Shown here piece by piece: positions 16,969 through 25,208 of a DNA stretch of 64,000 nt. A model generated the notes under the pieces. The model saw nothing but the letters and a program-made list of their open reading frames with translations, made no database searches and was not told the DNA's origin. Origin of the DNA: Methanosarcina vacuolata Z-761 (GTDB taxonomy: Archaea > Halobacteriota > Methanosarcinia > Methanosarcinales > Methanosarcinaceae); contig NZ_CP009520.1 in NCBI RefSeq assembly GCF_000969905.1, positions 2,604,001 through 2,668,000 on the forward strand, given 5' to 3'. Position numbers and translations under genes: made by a program. How positions within the stretch are numbered: the stretch's first letter is position 1; every line of letters begins with the position of its first letter.

Positions 16969-18621
16969 ATGAATCTTATAGAAGAGTCCCTCGGTAATTA
17001 CTTTGAAAAACAGGTGGCTGTAGACCCTGACCACGAGTTTATAATTTATCCTGACCGCAACCTTCGTTTTACTTATGGGCAGTTCAATGAAAGGGTTAAT
17101 AACCTTGCAAAAGGGCTGTTAGCTATAGGGATAACAAAAGGGGATCATGTAGGAATCTGGGCAAAAAATGTTCCTGATTGGCTTACCTTCATGTTTGCCA
17201 CGTCAAAGATCGGAGCAGTACTTGTTACTGTAAATACTGCCTACAAGAGCCATGAGGTCGAATATGTGTTAAAACAGTCCGACATGAAGGCCCTGGCTAT
17301 GATTGATAGCTATAGAGACGTTGATTATCTAGAAATAATTAATGAACTGGTCCCTGAGCTAAAAACCTCTGAGAGAGGGAGATTAAAAAGCAAAAACTTT
17401 CCCTATCTTAAGAGTATAATCTACGTAGGACAGGAAAAACACCGTGGTATGTATAACACAAGTGAGCTTCTGCTTCTTGGCAGCCATTATCCCGATGACA
17501 ATCTCCGCGAGATTATGGCCAGTGTTGACTGTGACGATGTTGTCAATATGCAGTATACATCAGGTACGACAGGTTTTCCTAAAGGAGTCATGCTGACCCA
17601 TAAAAATATCCTGAATAATGGGCTTTCTATCGGAGACCGCCAGAGGTTCACCTATGTAGACAAACTCTGTTTTCCGGTACCACTTTTCCATTGTTTTGGG
17701 ATAGTACTCGGAGTTATGGCGGTTCTGACTCACAGAGCAACGCTTGTTATGCTTGAGATTTTTGACCCTCTATTAGTGCTTGCTGCGGTACACAAAGAGA
17801 AATGTACAGCTCTTTATGGCGTGCCTACAATGTTTATTGCCGAATATACGCATCCAATGTTTGACATGTTCGACCTATCTTCTCTCAGGACAGGGATTAT
17901 GGCAGGTTCGACCTGTCCCGTGGAAGCCATGAAAAAGGTCGTAAATGATATGCACTGCTATCAGATTACCAGTGTTTACGGGCTTACGGAAGCTTCTCCC
18001 GGTATGACTCAAACTGCTGTGGATGATCCTCTAGAACTCAGGGTCGAAACTGTTGGTAAGCATTTCCCGGGCGTAGAGGTCAGGGTTGTCGACCCCGATA
18101 CCAATGAGCCTGTGCCTTCAAACACTGTAGGAGAAATATGCTGTCGCGGGTATAATATAATGAAAGGTTACTATAAGATGCCTGAAGAAACGAAAAAAGT
18201 TATCGATAAAGGCGGCTGGCTTCATAGTGGAGACCTTGGAACCTGTGACGAAAATGGTTATTACAGGATTACAGGCAGGATTAAGGATATGATTATCCGG
18301 GGAGGAGAAAATATCTATCCCAGGGAGATTGAGGAACTCCTGCTTACCATGCCAGGAATTACAGATGTCCAGGTTGTTGGCATCCCCGACAAAAAATACG
18401 GGGAAATTGTAGGCGCCTTTGTGATTCTCAAGAAAGGGGCAGACCTTACAGAAGCCGATATAAGGGATTATGCCTTAAGCAAAATCGCTCGCTATAAGGT
18501 TCCAAAGCATGTATTCATTGTAGACGAATTCCCATTGACAGCAAGCGGTAAGATTCAAAAGTATAGGCTAAGGGAACTGGCTGCAGAACTTATTAATAAA
18601 CAGGGGAAAGATAGCAATTGA
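16969..18621 (+). CDS. AMP-forming acyl-CoA ligase
   Basis: A 550-residue member of the ANL superfamily that adenylates a carboxylate and transfers it to CoA. The P-loop-like motif [16 protein letters not shown] is at about residue 194, the adenylate-binding [11 protein letters not shown] at about 342, and the hinge/sugar-binding [20 protein letters not shown] at about 420. The catalytic lysine is near the C-terminus in [14 protein letters not shown]. Overall layout is that of medium/long-chain acyl-CoA synthetases rather than acetyl-CoA synthetase (no N-terminal ACS extension). It is the last gene of the regulator-thioesterase-ligase cluster. The physiological acid is unknown; methanogens lack a full beta-oxidation route, so a biosynthetic or salvage role is possible. 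Confidence 0.92.
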   Translation: MNLIEESLGNYFEKQVAVDPDHEFIIYPDRNLRFTYGQFNERVNNLAKGLLAIGITKGDHVGIWAKNVPDWLTFMFATSKIGAVLVTVNTAYKSHEVEYVLKQSDMKALAMIDSYRDVDYLEIINELVPELKTSERGRLKSKNFPYLKSIIYVGQEKHRGMYNTSELLLLGSHYPDDNLREIMASVDCDDVVNMQYTSGTTGFPKGVMLTHKNILNNGLSIGDRQRFTYVDKLCFPVPLFHCFGIVLGVMAVLTHRATLVMLEIFDPLLVLAAVHKEKCTALYGVPTMFIAEYTHPMFDMFDLSSLRTGIMAGSTCPVEAMKKVVNDMHCYQITSVYGLTEASPGMTQTAVDDPLELRVETVGKHFPGVEVRVVDPDTNEPVPSNTVGEICCRGYNIMKGYYKMPEETKKVIDKGGWLHSGDLGTCDENGYYRITGRIKDMIIRGGENIYPREIEELLLTMPGITDVQVVGIPDKKYGEIVGAFVILKKGADLTEADIRDYALSKIARYKVPKHVFIVDEFPLTASGKIQKYRLRELAAELINKQGKDSN

Positions 18622-18748
18622 TTAAAGGCAGTAGCCATTGACAGTTATTGACAACTCTTGAACTCATATCATAAAAAGTTAATCAGTTGTCATTAACCAC
18701 ACAGGTTGTTTTATCGGCCATTCAGGTCAATTTTCTTTTTTAATTTTA

Positions 18749-18847
18749 TTTCAATTCGTTAATTCTTTTTTCAATTCGTTAATTCTTTTTTCAATTCGTC
18801 AATTCTTTTTTCAACTCGTTATTCTTTTTTCAATCCATTGATTCTTT
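18749..18847. repeat. 19-bp tandem repeat, about 5 copies
   Basis: TTTTCAATTCGTTAATTCTT-type units occur after the ligase gene, diverging towards the right. Confidence 0.88.
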
Positions 18848-18991
18848 TGCTCTAAAATTTCAAAGCCATTAAAAAATAAGATGTTATCAAATTTTAAATA
18901 TTGATTACATTTTTGAAGGGCATTTTAATTTGTTCTCATATCAAAAAGTGTATGATAATACAAAAACGATAGGCAATTGAATATTTGACGT

Positions 18992-19006
18992 AATTTATTA
19001 TATATA
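18992..19006 (+). promoter_or_regulatory. TATA box for the RNA candidate
   Basis: ATTTATTATATATAC is centred near 19000. The usual archaeal spacing of about 25 bases puts transcription start at about 19026, exactly where the long-range stem of the RNA candidate begins. There is no ORF downstream within 1 kb. Confidence 0.5.
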
Positions 19007-19027
19007 CGATTTCAGCATTAGAAGGTG

Positions 19028-19262
19028 TAGTTGTAAGAGAAGCGCAATAGTGCACCTTTGTGCATAGCGTATGGGGAATTTTTCTGTAGGGGTTTCATCG
19101 ATTGAGAGCTCAGGGATCAAAAGGAGCTCTCAATCAATCACCACAACCAATTAATGTCTGCACTGTGTTCTCTTGCAACTAGATGAAGAATATGAGGGAG
19201 TATTCTTCAAGGGGGTTTCACCGATTGAGAGCCCAGGGGTCATCAAAAGAGGGCTCTCAATC
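19028..19262 (+). ncRNA. candidate structured non-coding RNA with duplicated, covarying hairpins
   Basis: The region encodes no protein but folds strongly. TAGTTGTAAGAGAA (19028-19041) pairs with TTCTCTTGCAACTA (19168-19181), enclosing a TGCAC/GTGCA hairpin (19051-19064) and a 12-bp hairpin GATTGAGAGCTC/GAGCTCTCAATC (19100-19111/19124-19135). Next come GAAGAATA/TATTCTTC (19185-19192/19201-19208) and a second 12-bp hairpin GATTGAGAGCCC/GGGCTCTCAATC (19223-19234/19251-19262). The two 12-bp hairpins share flanks (GGGGTTTCA before, AATCA/AATGACC after), so they are duplicates. One T-A pair in the first is C-G in the second, a compensatory change. A TATA box lies at the right distance upstream. 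I do not recognise a known RNA family. Confidence 0.6.
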
Positions 19263-19293
19263 AATGACCAACTTTTAACTTAATTTGAAGTAC

Positions 19294-19358
19294 TTAAACT
19301 ATTTTTGATTAATAAACTATTTTGATTAATAAACTATTTTGACTAATAAACTATTTTT
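19294..19358. repeat. 17-18-bp tandem repeat, about 4 copies
   Basis: TAAACTATTTTGATTAA-type units follow closely after the RNA candidate. Confidence 0.85.
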
Positions 19359-19680
19359 AACTAAACTCTTCGCACAATTTATTAATTTTCATAAATCGTA
19401 CAAATAGTTTAATTTTTCTCCCAGTTTCCCCCGGTTGAAGTTCAGCTTTTGAATTTTTACTATTTCCCAACCCTCACCTTTTCAAATCTTTCAAACAATC
19501 AATAACTGTCCTATTCTATTTAAGTCCTTTGATGAGTCACTTTTATTTGTGTCTACACTAACAAATATTGGTCATTTTGTGATCATACTTTTTATTTGAA
19601 AATATTTTATAATAATATTAGCAATATAGGGCAATTAGAAAACTCCTAACTAAAATATAAATTTTAACTAAAGTTCTTAA

Positions 19681-19860
19681 TTAAGATTCTTAACTTTTCC
19701 AAAAATCGATGTACTGAGAAACATTGCAGGAATTAAACGAAACATTTCGACTAGAGGATCAGTTTTTTTAAAATTTGGCAAAGGCACCAAATCAGATTTT
19801 GATTCAACAGTAGAACAAATACTCAGTCTCAACCCTCAAAGTCGGAAACCTGGTCTCTAG
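19681..19860 (+). pseudogene. possible gene remnant (open frame without a start codon)
   Basis: Between a TAA at 19678 and a TAG at 19858 one frame is open for 59 codons. It reads protein-like text, for example VLRNIAGIKRNISTRGSVFL, KFGKGTKSDFDSTVEQILSL and NPQSRKPGL. There is no ATG, GTG or TTG with a ribosome site. It may be the tail of a lost gene. The rest of 19359-20253 shows nothing recognisable. Confidence 0.25.
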
Positions 19861-20253
19861 AAAGTTCAAAGATATTAAATGCCTCTAATGAGAATAAAAG
19901 TCCGATATTTAACTTATAACCGCTGATGGGACTTGAAAAAACAGCTAGCCCACGATACATCAAGTGAGTTTTTTCCTTTTTTTCTTGGGGTAAAAGTTGA
20001 ATAGCCTTCTTATCTGATAGAGCCGGTTTATATTACGAAGCATAAAATCCCTCCTGAATCTTGAAATCAGGAAATATAAGCTTCAACTTTTTCTGTGACT
20101 TATCAGGTCTTAAAATCAGGCAAATAAGCCACATACATGGGATATTTTCAAAAAAGTGGCAGACTCTGTATAAAAGCGGCGAATCCAGAAAGAAAAGTGA
20201 GAATTTTTGAGAAGGACTGGATATTTCGACTTCCCCCATTTTTGGAGGATAAT

Positions 20254-21036
20254 TTATATCAGTCCTGTAAGCACTACGCCGATTCCCATAAGCGCCACAC
20301 AGCCCACGGCCGCAAAGTCCACCTTATTCCAGGCAAGCCTGTTGTCCACACTGTGTCTGTCCCTGTATCCCCTCATATCCATCGTCAGGCCGAGGACCTG
20401 GGTCCTTCCAAGAGAATTTGCCACCAGGGGCACAAGAAGCGGCTTTATACTCCTTACCTTTCCACGAAGCCCTTTTCCTGGGTTATAGCCCCTTGCAAGC
20501 TGGGCTTCATGAATACGCTGACCTTCGACCTGCAGGCTCGGGATGAAGCGAAGGGCAATTACGAACATAAGCACATAATCCACAGGGATGTGGATTTCCA
20601 GAAGGGCTTTCATGAGGTCACTGGGCCTTGTTGTGACCACAAGAAGCTGAAAGGCGAAGAGCATTGCAAAGAATCGGAGGGAAAGGACCACTCCAAAATC
20701 CAGAGCTCCGGTAGTGACTGGAAAAATCCCGTTGGTAGTAAGAGTTCCTGCCGGGATAAGAAAACCCAGGGTTACTCCGCTTTTCATGGTAAAGACCGTT
20801 AGCAGAATCAGGCTTACACTCAGAAAAACAAGGAGCTTGAGCTGTCTGAGAAGTTCATGATGGAGTCGGGCTTTGATGGACACCAGAAAGATTCCCAGTA
20901 CTATAAGGGCCAGGCACATGGAATTCGTTGTAAAAACACTCAGAACTATAATTCCTGCGACAGCCGTAATTTTGGAGAGTGGATTCATTCTATGTAAAAA
21001 GCTGTCACTGTTAATGTACTGCATAATCTCCTTCAT
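20254..21036 (-). CDS. ecfT: energy-coupling factor transporter T component
   Basis: A 260-residue membrane protein of the EcfT/CbiQ family. It has hydrophobic segments near 20-50, 60-80, 100-125 and 235-258. The C-terminal cytosolic coupling helices include RFIPSLQVEGQRIHEAQLAR and a second ARG-type signature region (LGRTQVLGLTMDMRGYRDR). These Ala-Arg-Gly-like motifs dock into the ATPases. The ATG at 21036 overlaps the TGA of the ATPase gene as ATGA and has GGAGG upstream, so it is translationally coupled. It is the last gene of an S-A-T operon that imports a vitamin, amino-acid or metal-type substrate across the cytoplasmic membrane. Confidence 0.92.
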   Translation of the reverse strand: MKEIMQYINSDSFLHRMNPLSKITAVAGIIVLSVFTTNSMCLALIVLGIFLVSIKARLHHELLRQLKLLVFLSVSLILLTVFTMKSGVTLGFLIPAGTLTTNGIFPVTTGALDFGVVLSLRFFAMLFAFQLLVVTTRPSDLMKALLEIHIPVDYVLMFVIALRFIPSLQVEGQRIHEAQLARGYNPGKGLRGKVRSIKPLLVPLVANSLGRTQVLGLTMDMRGYRDRHSVDNRLAWNKVDFAAVGCVALMGIGVVLTGLI

Positions 21037-22610
21037 GCACAAATGCCTCCATGCTCTCTGCTCACCTGTTCACTGTTCATCTGTTCTCTACCTGCAGTTC
21101 CCCTGCGAGTATCTTCAACGATTTTTCCGGCCTCCATGCGAATAATCCTCTCAGCGTGGTCTTTTACTATCTGCATGTTATGGGTCACCATGACTATTGT
21201 GTGCCCTTCCTGCTGAAGTTTTCTCATGAGCTGCATCATACTGTCCGATTCTTCGGCGTCCAGGCCTGTTGTAGGTTCATCGAGCACGATCAGTTCGGGC
21301 TTCATGGCAATTACGCAGGCAACCGCCAGCCTCTGCCTTTCTCCCCTGCTCAGGTTACGGGGAAAAACCTTTAGTTTTTCGCCAAGATTTACAAGTTCAA
21401 GGGAATCGGATATTGCTTTTTCAGCCTCAAGCCCTTTTATATTAATGTTATTTAATCCGAAAGCAATTTCTGCTTCGACGGTATCCTCAAAAAGCATATT
21501 GTCCGGGTTCTGAAAAACCAGCCCGGTGTGTTTGACAAGCTCGTTTACAGGAGTTTTTGAAGTTTCAAGGCCTTTTATTATTACACTTCCGGAATAAGGA
21601 TGTAATAGACCATTAAAATGCTTGACAAGGGTTGTTTTGCCTGAACCGTTCTCACCCAGCACAGCAACGAGCTCACCGGGATAAATTTCCAGGTCTATGC
21701 TATCGAGCGCCAGGACTTCCCCGTAACGCTGTGTGAGATTTCTTACAGAAATAATGGGCTGCATTTCCTTTCCCTTATTCTGAGAAATATAATGGGCCTG
21801 TCGATCAGTTTCAGAAATTTCCTGTTCAGAAGCAAGAGAAGACTCCGTAAGAGAAGATGCTGTAAGAGAAGATGCTGTAAGAGAAGATGCTGTAAGAGAA
21901 GATGCTGTAAGAGAAGATGCTGAAAAATCAGCCGGACTTTTTATAGCTTTTATTCTGCCTTTTTCAAGCAGCACGACCCGATCCCCAATTTCAAGGAAAT
22001 CGTCTATGTTGTGGTCTATGATTATGATAGTCTTCCCGGCTTCTTTCAGCCGTTTCAGTATTGAAAAGATTCTTCTTACGGCCTTTGTATCCAGTTCGGC
22101 TGTAGCTTCGTCAAGGATAAGGACTTCGGTATCGAGGGCAAGGGTTGCTGCAAGTGCGGCTTTTTGCTTCTGCCCACCAGAAAGAGTATGTGGTGCTCGG
22201 GTTTTCAGGTGGCTGATTTCGCATAATTCCATTACTTCTTCCAGTCTGTTCATCAATTCCTTTTTGGAATATCCTCGATTTTCAAGTCCCGAACGGATTT
22301 CCTCTTCGACACTTGTGAAGATCAACTGTGATTCCGCATCGTCAAAAACCATCCCGATATGCCGGCTCAGTTCCTTCATGCCGTTAAAACTTTTCACGTT
22401 CCGGTTTTTAAAAATGATTTCTCCTTCGGTCTTGCCCCCGATTTCATGGTGCAGGATGCCTGCCATAGCAAGGGCAAGCGTTGTCTTTCCGGCTGCACTG
22501 TGCCCGGTAACCAGAAGCAGTTCTCCCTGTCTAACCTCAAGGTTAATTTTATTCAGGACAGGGGTTTCAGCTGTTCTGTAGGTATATGAAAAATCTTTCA
22601 GTACTATCAT
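21033..22610 (-). CDS. energy-coupling factor transporter ATPase, fused A1-A2
   Basis: This 525-residue protein carries two ABC ATPase domains. Domain 1 has Walker A GHSAAGKTT (residues 36-44), signature LSGGQKQKAALAA and Walker B LILDEATAELD. Domain 2 has Walker A GENGSGKTT (about 312), signature LSRGERQRLAVA (Arg in place of the usual Gly) and Walker [12 protein letters not shown]. It therefore replaces the EcfA-EcfA' heterodimer with one chain. The linker at about residues 232-258 is a run of SSLTA units encoded by a 15-bp tandem repeat at 21840-21922, probably length-variable. Its start overlaps the stop of the S gene as ATGA, and its stop overlaps the T gene. Confidence 0.94.
   Translation of the reverse strand: MIVLKDFSYTYRTAETPVLNKINLEVRQGELLLVTGHSAAGKTTLALAMAGILHHEIGGKTEGEIIFKNRNVKSFNGMKELSRHIGMVFDDAESQLIFTSVEEEIRSGLENRGYSKKELMNRLEEVMELCEISHLKTRAPHTLSGGQKQKAALAATLALDTEVLILDEATAELDTKAVRRIFSILKRLKEAGKTIIIIDHNIDDFLEIGDRVVLLEKGRIKAIKSPADFSASSLTASSLTASSLTASSLTASSLTESSLASEQEISETDRQAHYISQNKGKEMQPIISVRNLTQRYGEVLALDSIDLEIYPGELVAVLGENGSGKTTLVKHFNGLLHPYSGSVIIKGLETSKTPVNELVKHTGLVFQNPDNMLFEDTVEAEIAFGLNNINIKGLEAEKAISDSLELVNLGEKLKVFPRNLSRGERQRLAVACVIAMKPELIVLDEPTTGLDAEESDSMMQLMRKLQQEGHTIVMVTHNMQIVKDHAERIIRMEAGKIVEDTRRGTAGREQMNSEQVSREHGGICA
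21840..21922. repeat. 15-bp in-frame tandem repeat inside the ecfA linker
   Basis: GAAGATGCTGTAAGA is repeated about five times (reverse strand codes for SSLTA). The unit length is a multiple of three, so changes in copy number keep the reading frame. Confidence 0.93.
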
Positions 22611-23131
22611 GCTCTCCCCCGGGCAAGCACCCTTGAGGCAGGCAGGTAAAGTATCTGCACAATGATGGCATTGGCGACCGCAGTTAATCCCACAATCGGG
22701 ATTATAGCAGCTACAAAAGCTCCCATGGTTGCGAACTTGGACAGGATCGCAGGAGCGACCAGAATCATCGCAACGACTACAAATGTTGAGCCGCTAATCA
22801 AAGTTCCTACCAGCGTTGAAGGGGCAGGAGAAAGTGAAAACTTATTCCTGAGACTTTTGTACGTGACCAGGCAGGCAACGGCCCCCACAGGCTCACTGAT
22901 AAGGTTTGCAGGTGGAAATATTGAGTGACTGAGAAGTGCGCAAACTATGCCTGCTACAATCCCAATACCTATGACTTCTGTGAATGTGGGCATCACAAGG
23001 ATAATAGCAAGGCAGTAAAACGCTATTACAAGATTTGAAACGATAGGGCCCGGAATTACAAGGGATAAATAGCGCACTATTGCGCCGACTGCAAGCAAGA
23101 TTCCAACAATGGCAATATCCTGAGATTTCAT
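22607..23131 (-). CDS. ECF transporter S component (substrate unknown)
   Basis: A 174-residue integral membrane protein with about six hydrophobic segments, nearly all of its length (MKSQDIAIVGILLAVGAIVR at the start, then IVSNLVIAFYCLAIILVMP, EVIGIGIVAGIVCALLSHS). Size, helix number and the first position in an S-A-A-T operon identify it as the substrate-binding S protein. The sequence has some resemblance to the tryptophan-type (TrpP) group, but I cannot assign a ligand. I place the start at the ATG at 23131. A GTG at 23143 is possible but sits almost on its AGGA. The upstream tandem-repeat array replaces any obvious riboswitch. Confidence 0.82.
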   Translation of the reverse strand: MKSQDIAIVGILLAVGAIVRYLSLVIPGPIVSNLVIAFYCLAIILVMPTFTEVIGIGIVAGIVCALLSHSIFPPANLISEPVGAVACLVTYKSLRNKFSLSPAPSTLVGTLISGSTFVVVAMILVAPAILSKFATMGAFVAAIIPIVGLTAVANAIIVQILYLPASRVLARGRA

Positions 23132-23198
23132 AAAAAACCACACATCCTGTGAATCCTCTTCGGGAAATTCTCCTGTAAGCTGAATTACTGTGATTATA

Positions 23199-23303
23199 AA
23201 CTCGATAATTTGATTAAACTCGACAATTCGATTAAACTCAACAATTCGATTAAACTCGACAATTCAATTAAACTCGATAATTCAATTAAACTCGATAATT
23301 CAA
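23199..23303. repeat. 19-bp tandem repeat, about 6 copies, upstream of the ECF operon
   Basis: Units of the type AATTCGATTAAACTCGACA occur between the ECF operon start and the divergent gene at 23723. Confidence 0.93.
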
Positions 23304-23722
23304 TGCCACAACTTAGTACTACAGAGCATAATAATGTACATTAATATATAAACTTTATGCTTTAGTAGCCTACGTTATACTTTTTAGTAGCCTATAGTAT
23401 ACTTAGATCTGTATCCTCTTCAAATTCAAGGGAGAATTTTCCAATCCGAAAAATATGTGATAATTTTTCCATGTGGCCGTTTTATTATACAGTTTTGAAG
23501 TTGAATGTGTCTTCTGAGCGTGTTTTTAGACCTGGTTTAAGTTTTAACTTTACCATAAATATGTGAAATTTACTTTTATACATGCAATTTGAAGAAAATA
23601 CTTATATTCCATTTTCACCGAATCCTTACCCTGAAGATTGTAGGGTTGAAGAGCAAGTCGGAAGCCGCTTTCGATAGGAAAACTAATCAGGAGTAAGAAC
23701 AATAGGATTAACAAGGACTATT
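23304..23722. other. divergent promoter spacer
   Basis: AT-rich. It holds a short repeated phrase (TTTAGTAGCCTA at about 23362 and 23384) and, nearest the right gene, GAGGAGTAAGAACA and AAGGACTATT motifs before the GTG at 23723. No riboswitch fold was recognised by eye. Confidence 0.45.
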
Positions 23723-24646
23723 GTGGGGTTTGATACATCGCCGGTAGATGTAAACGAGCTGGATGAAGTCCGGGCTATTGAAGAAGGATTCAAAAAAGCG
23801 TATAGTGGGGACTTGAAAGGAACAGTAGAAGCTGTCGACAAACTCAAGGGCTTCGCACTCCAGTTGATTCCCCTGGATGCCGATGCTGAAAACGAACTGG
23901 ATATAAAAGCACTGGTAATCTCTATAGGGGACATAGCAAGGGTATCTGCCGAAATGAAAATGGAGCAAGCATGCTCAGTTTCAGGTCGTGTTCTTGGAGA
24001 TATATCACTTGAGGCTGCCGGCCAAAAAAGGGAGACGATTGCTATAAAGGCTCTATCTATTGTAGGGAGCCTTGCCCTGGAGTTTGCTGGAAAAGGCCTG
24101 GATGCAGCAGCCATAAGTGCAGCCGAATCACTCGGAACTTGCGGAAAGGGCTACTCAATAATGAAAATGGAAACGCTGATAAGCCTTGCTGAGGCATACC
24201 TTCTGCAGATATCACTGCTATCCATAGAAAAAAGCCTTAATAAGACCGGAATTGCCGCTATAAGCTACCTTGGGGAGATAGGAGTCGCTTCGGCCAAACA
24301 GGCAATAGAAACCAGCACTCTGGAAGCTTCGGTCATTCTTGAAGATCTGGGTAATGCCGCTGTAAGAGAAAATAACGAGTCCTGCACAAAAGCAGTAATT
24401 GAGGCACTCGAAAACCTGGGCACCGAAGTATCTCAGGGAGGAATGAAAAATATACTTGTCCAGATCGCATGGTCTCTGGAAATGATCCGGTTACTCGCTC
24501 TGGAGCAAGGTATGAAAGGAGCTTGCTTTGCCGCAAAAGCTGCGCTTGAATCCATCAACACGGCAGGCCTGCTTGACGCAGAACAGAACCTGGAAAAAAT
24601 CAGGGAAATAAAGGAATTCCATTCTTTTATCCTGAAAAAGAGTTAA
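23723..24646 (+). CDS. alpha-helical repeat (HEAT-like) protein, unknown function
   Basis: A 307-residue soluble protein made almost entirely of Ala/Leu/Glu-rich helices in pairs of about 35-40 residues. Examples are AIKALSIVGSLALEFAGKGL, AAISAAESLGTCGKGYSIMK and AVIEALENLGTEVSQGGMKN, a pattern like HEAT or adaptin-type solenoids. No catalytic motif is visible, so a scaffold or regulatory role is likely. The only start in frame is the GTG at 23723, with AAGGA seven bases upstream. An earlier AGGAG would serve only an ATA codon. It is divergent from the ECF operon and has no operon partner. Confidence 0.65.
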   Translation: MGFDTSPVDVNELDEVRAIEEGFKKAYSGDLKGTVEAVDKLKGFALQLIPLDADAENELDIKALVISIGDIARVSAEMKMEQACSVSGRVLGDISLEAAGQKRETIAIKALSIVGSLALEFAGKGLDAAAISAAESLGTCGKGYSIMKMETLISLAEAYLLQISLLSIEKSLNKTGIAAISYLGEIGVASAKQAIETSTLEASVILEDLGNAAVRENNESCTKAVIEALENLGTEVSQGGMKNILVQIAWSLEMIRLLALEQGMKGACFAAKAALESINTAGLLDAEQNLEKIREIKEFHSFILKKS

Positions 24647-24808
24647 AGAAGCAGTTGGGGAAAGTTAGAGTTAGGGAAGCAAAATAGGGAGTTAAAATAG
24701 GGGAGTTAAACAATAAAGAAACTTAAAACGCCGGAAGTAGAGCTTGAAAAATTTATTTTTCCGCATTTGAGTATAAAATAATTTAGAAAGAATACAAATA
24801 GTTATAGG

Positions 24809-24907
24809 AAAATCATAAATCACTGTAGAAAAATCACTGTACAAAAATCATAAATCACTGTAGAAAAATCACTGTACAAAAATCATAAATCACTGTAGAA
24901 AAATCAC
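24809..24907. repeat. 34-bp tandem repeat, about 3 copies
   Basis: Each unit joins AATCATAAATCACTGTAGAA to AAATCACTGTAC. It lies between the solenoid gene and the tRNA. Confidence 0.9.
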
Positions 24908-24941
24908 CCTAAAAAAGAAATTCGATGTAAGAAATTAAATA

Positions 24942-25019
24942 TGGTGCTCCGGCCGGGATTCGAACCCGAGTCTTCGGCTCGAAAGGCCGGAATGATTGGC
25001 CGGACTACACTACCGGAGC
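24942..25019 (-). tRNA. tRNA-Glu (UUC), copy 1, CCA encoded
   Basis: The reverse strand gives a full cloverleaf: acceptor GCTCCGG/CCGGAGC, anticodon loop CTTTCGA (anticodon TTC), T-loop TTCGAAT, discriminator A, and CCA in the DNA. The 27-43 position of the anticodon stem is C with A, a mismatch. A TATA tract (TATATATTAC, reverse strand) sits about 35 bases upstream. The copy at 26829-26906 is identical in sequence. Confidence 0.96.
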
Positions 25020-25208
25020 ACATTGCATCTCACAGCGAAACCTTCAATAGACTTAAGTAATATATAAATCTGTCCCTTGATGGCCCTTTCTGGTGTAATC
25101 TATTAACAAGATAACCTTTTATGTGATGACTGTTAAAATTAATTTTTGTTACGTTATATAGGTAAGACGCAACTCTTCGAAAAAGATCCTCTAAAATTCT
25201 GAAATCTC

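Noticed and set aside
20137-20802. 221-codon ORF opposite the ecfT gene
   Set aside because: Antisense shadow of a well-supported ECF T component; His/Lys/Cys-rich composition typical of reversed membrane-protein codons.
23144-23722. Riboswitch upstream of the ECF operon
   Set aside because: The upstream region is a 19-bp tandem array plus AT-rich DNA; no conserved riboswitch core could be seen.
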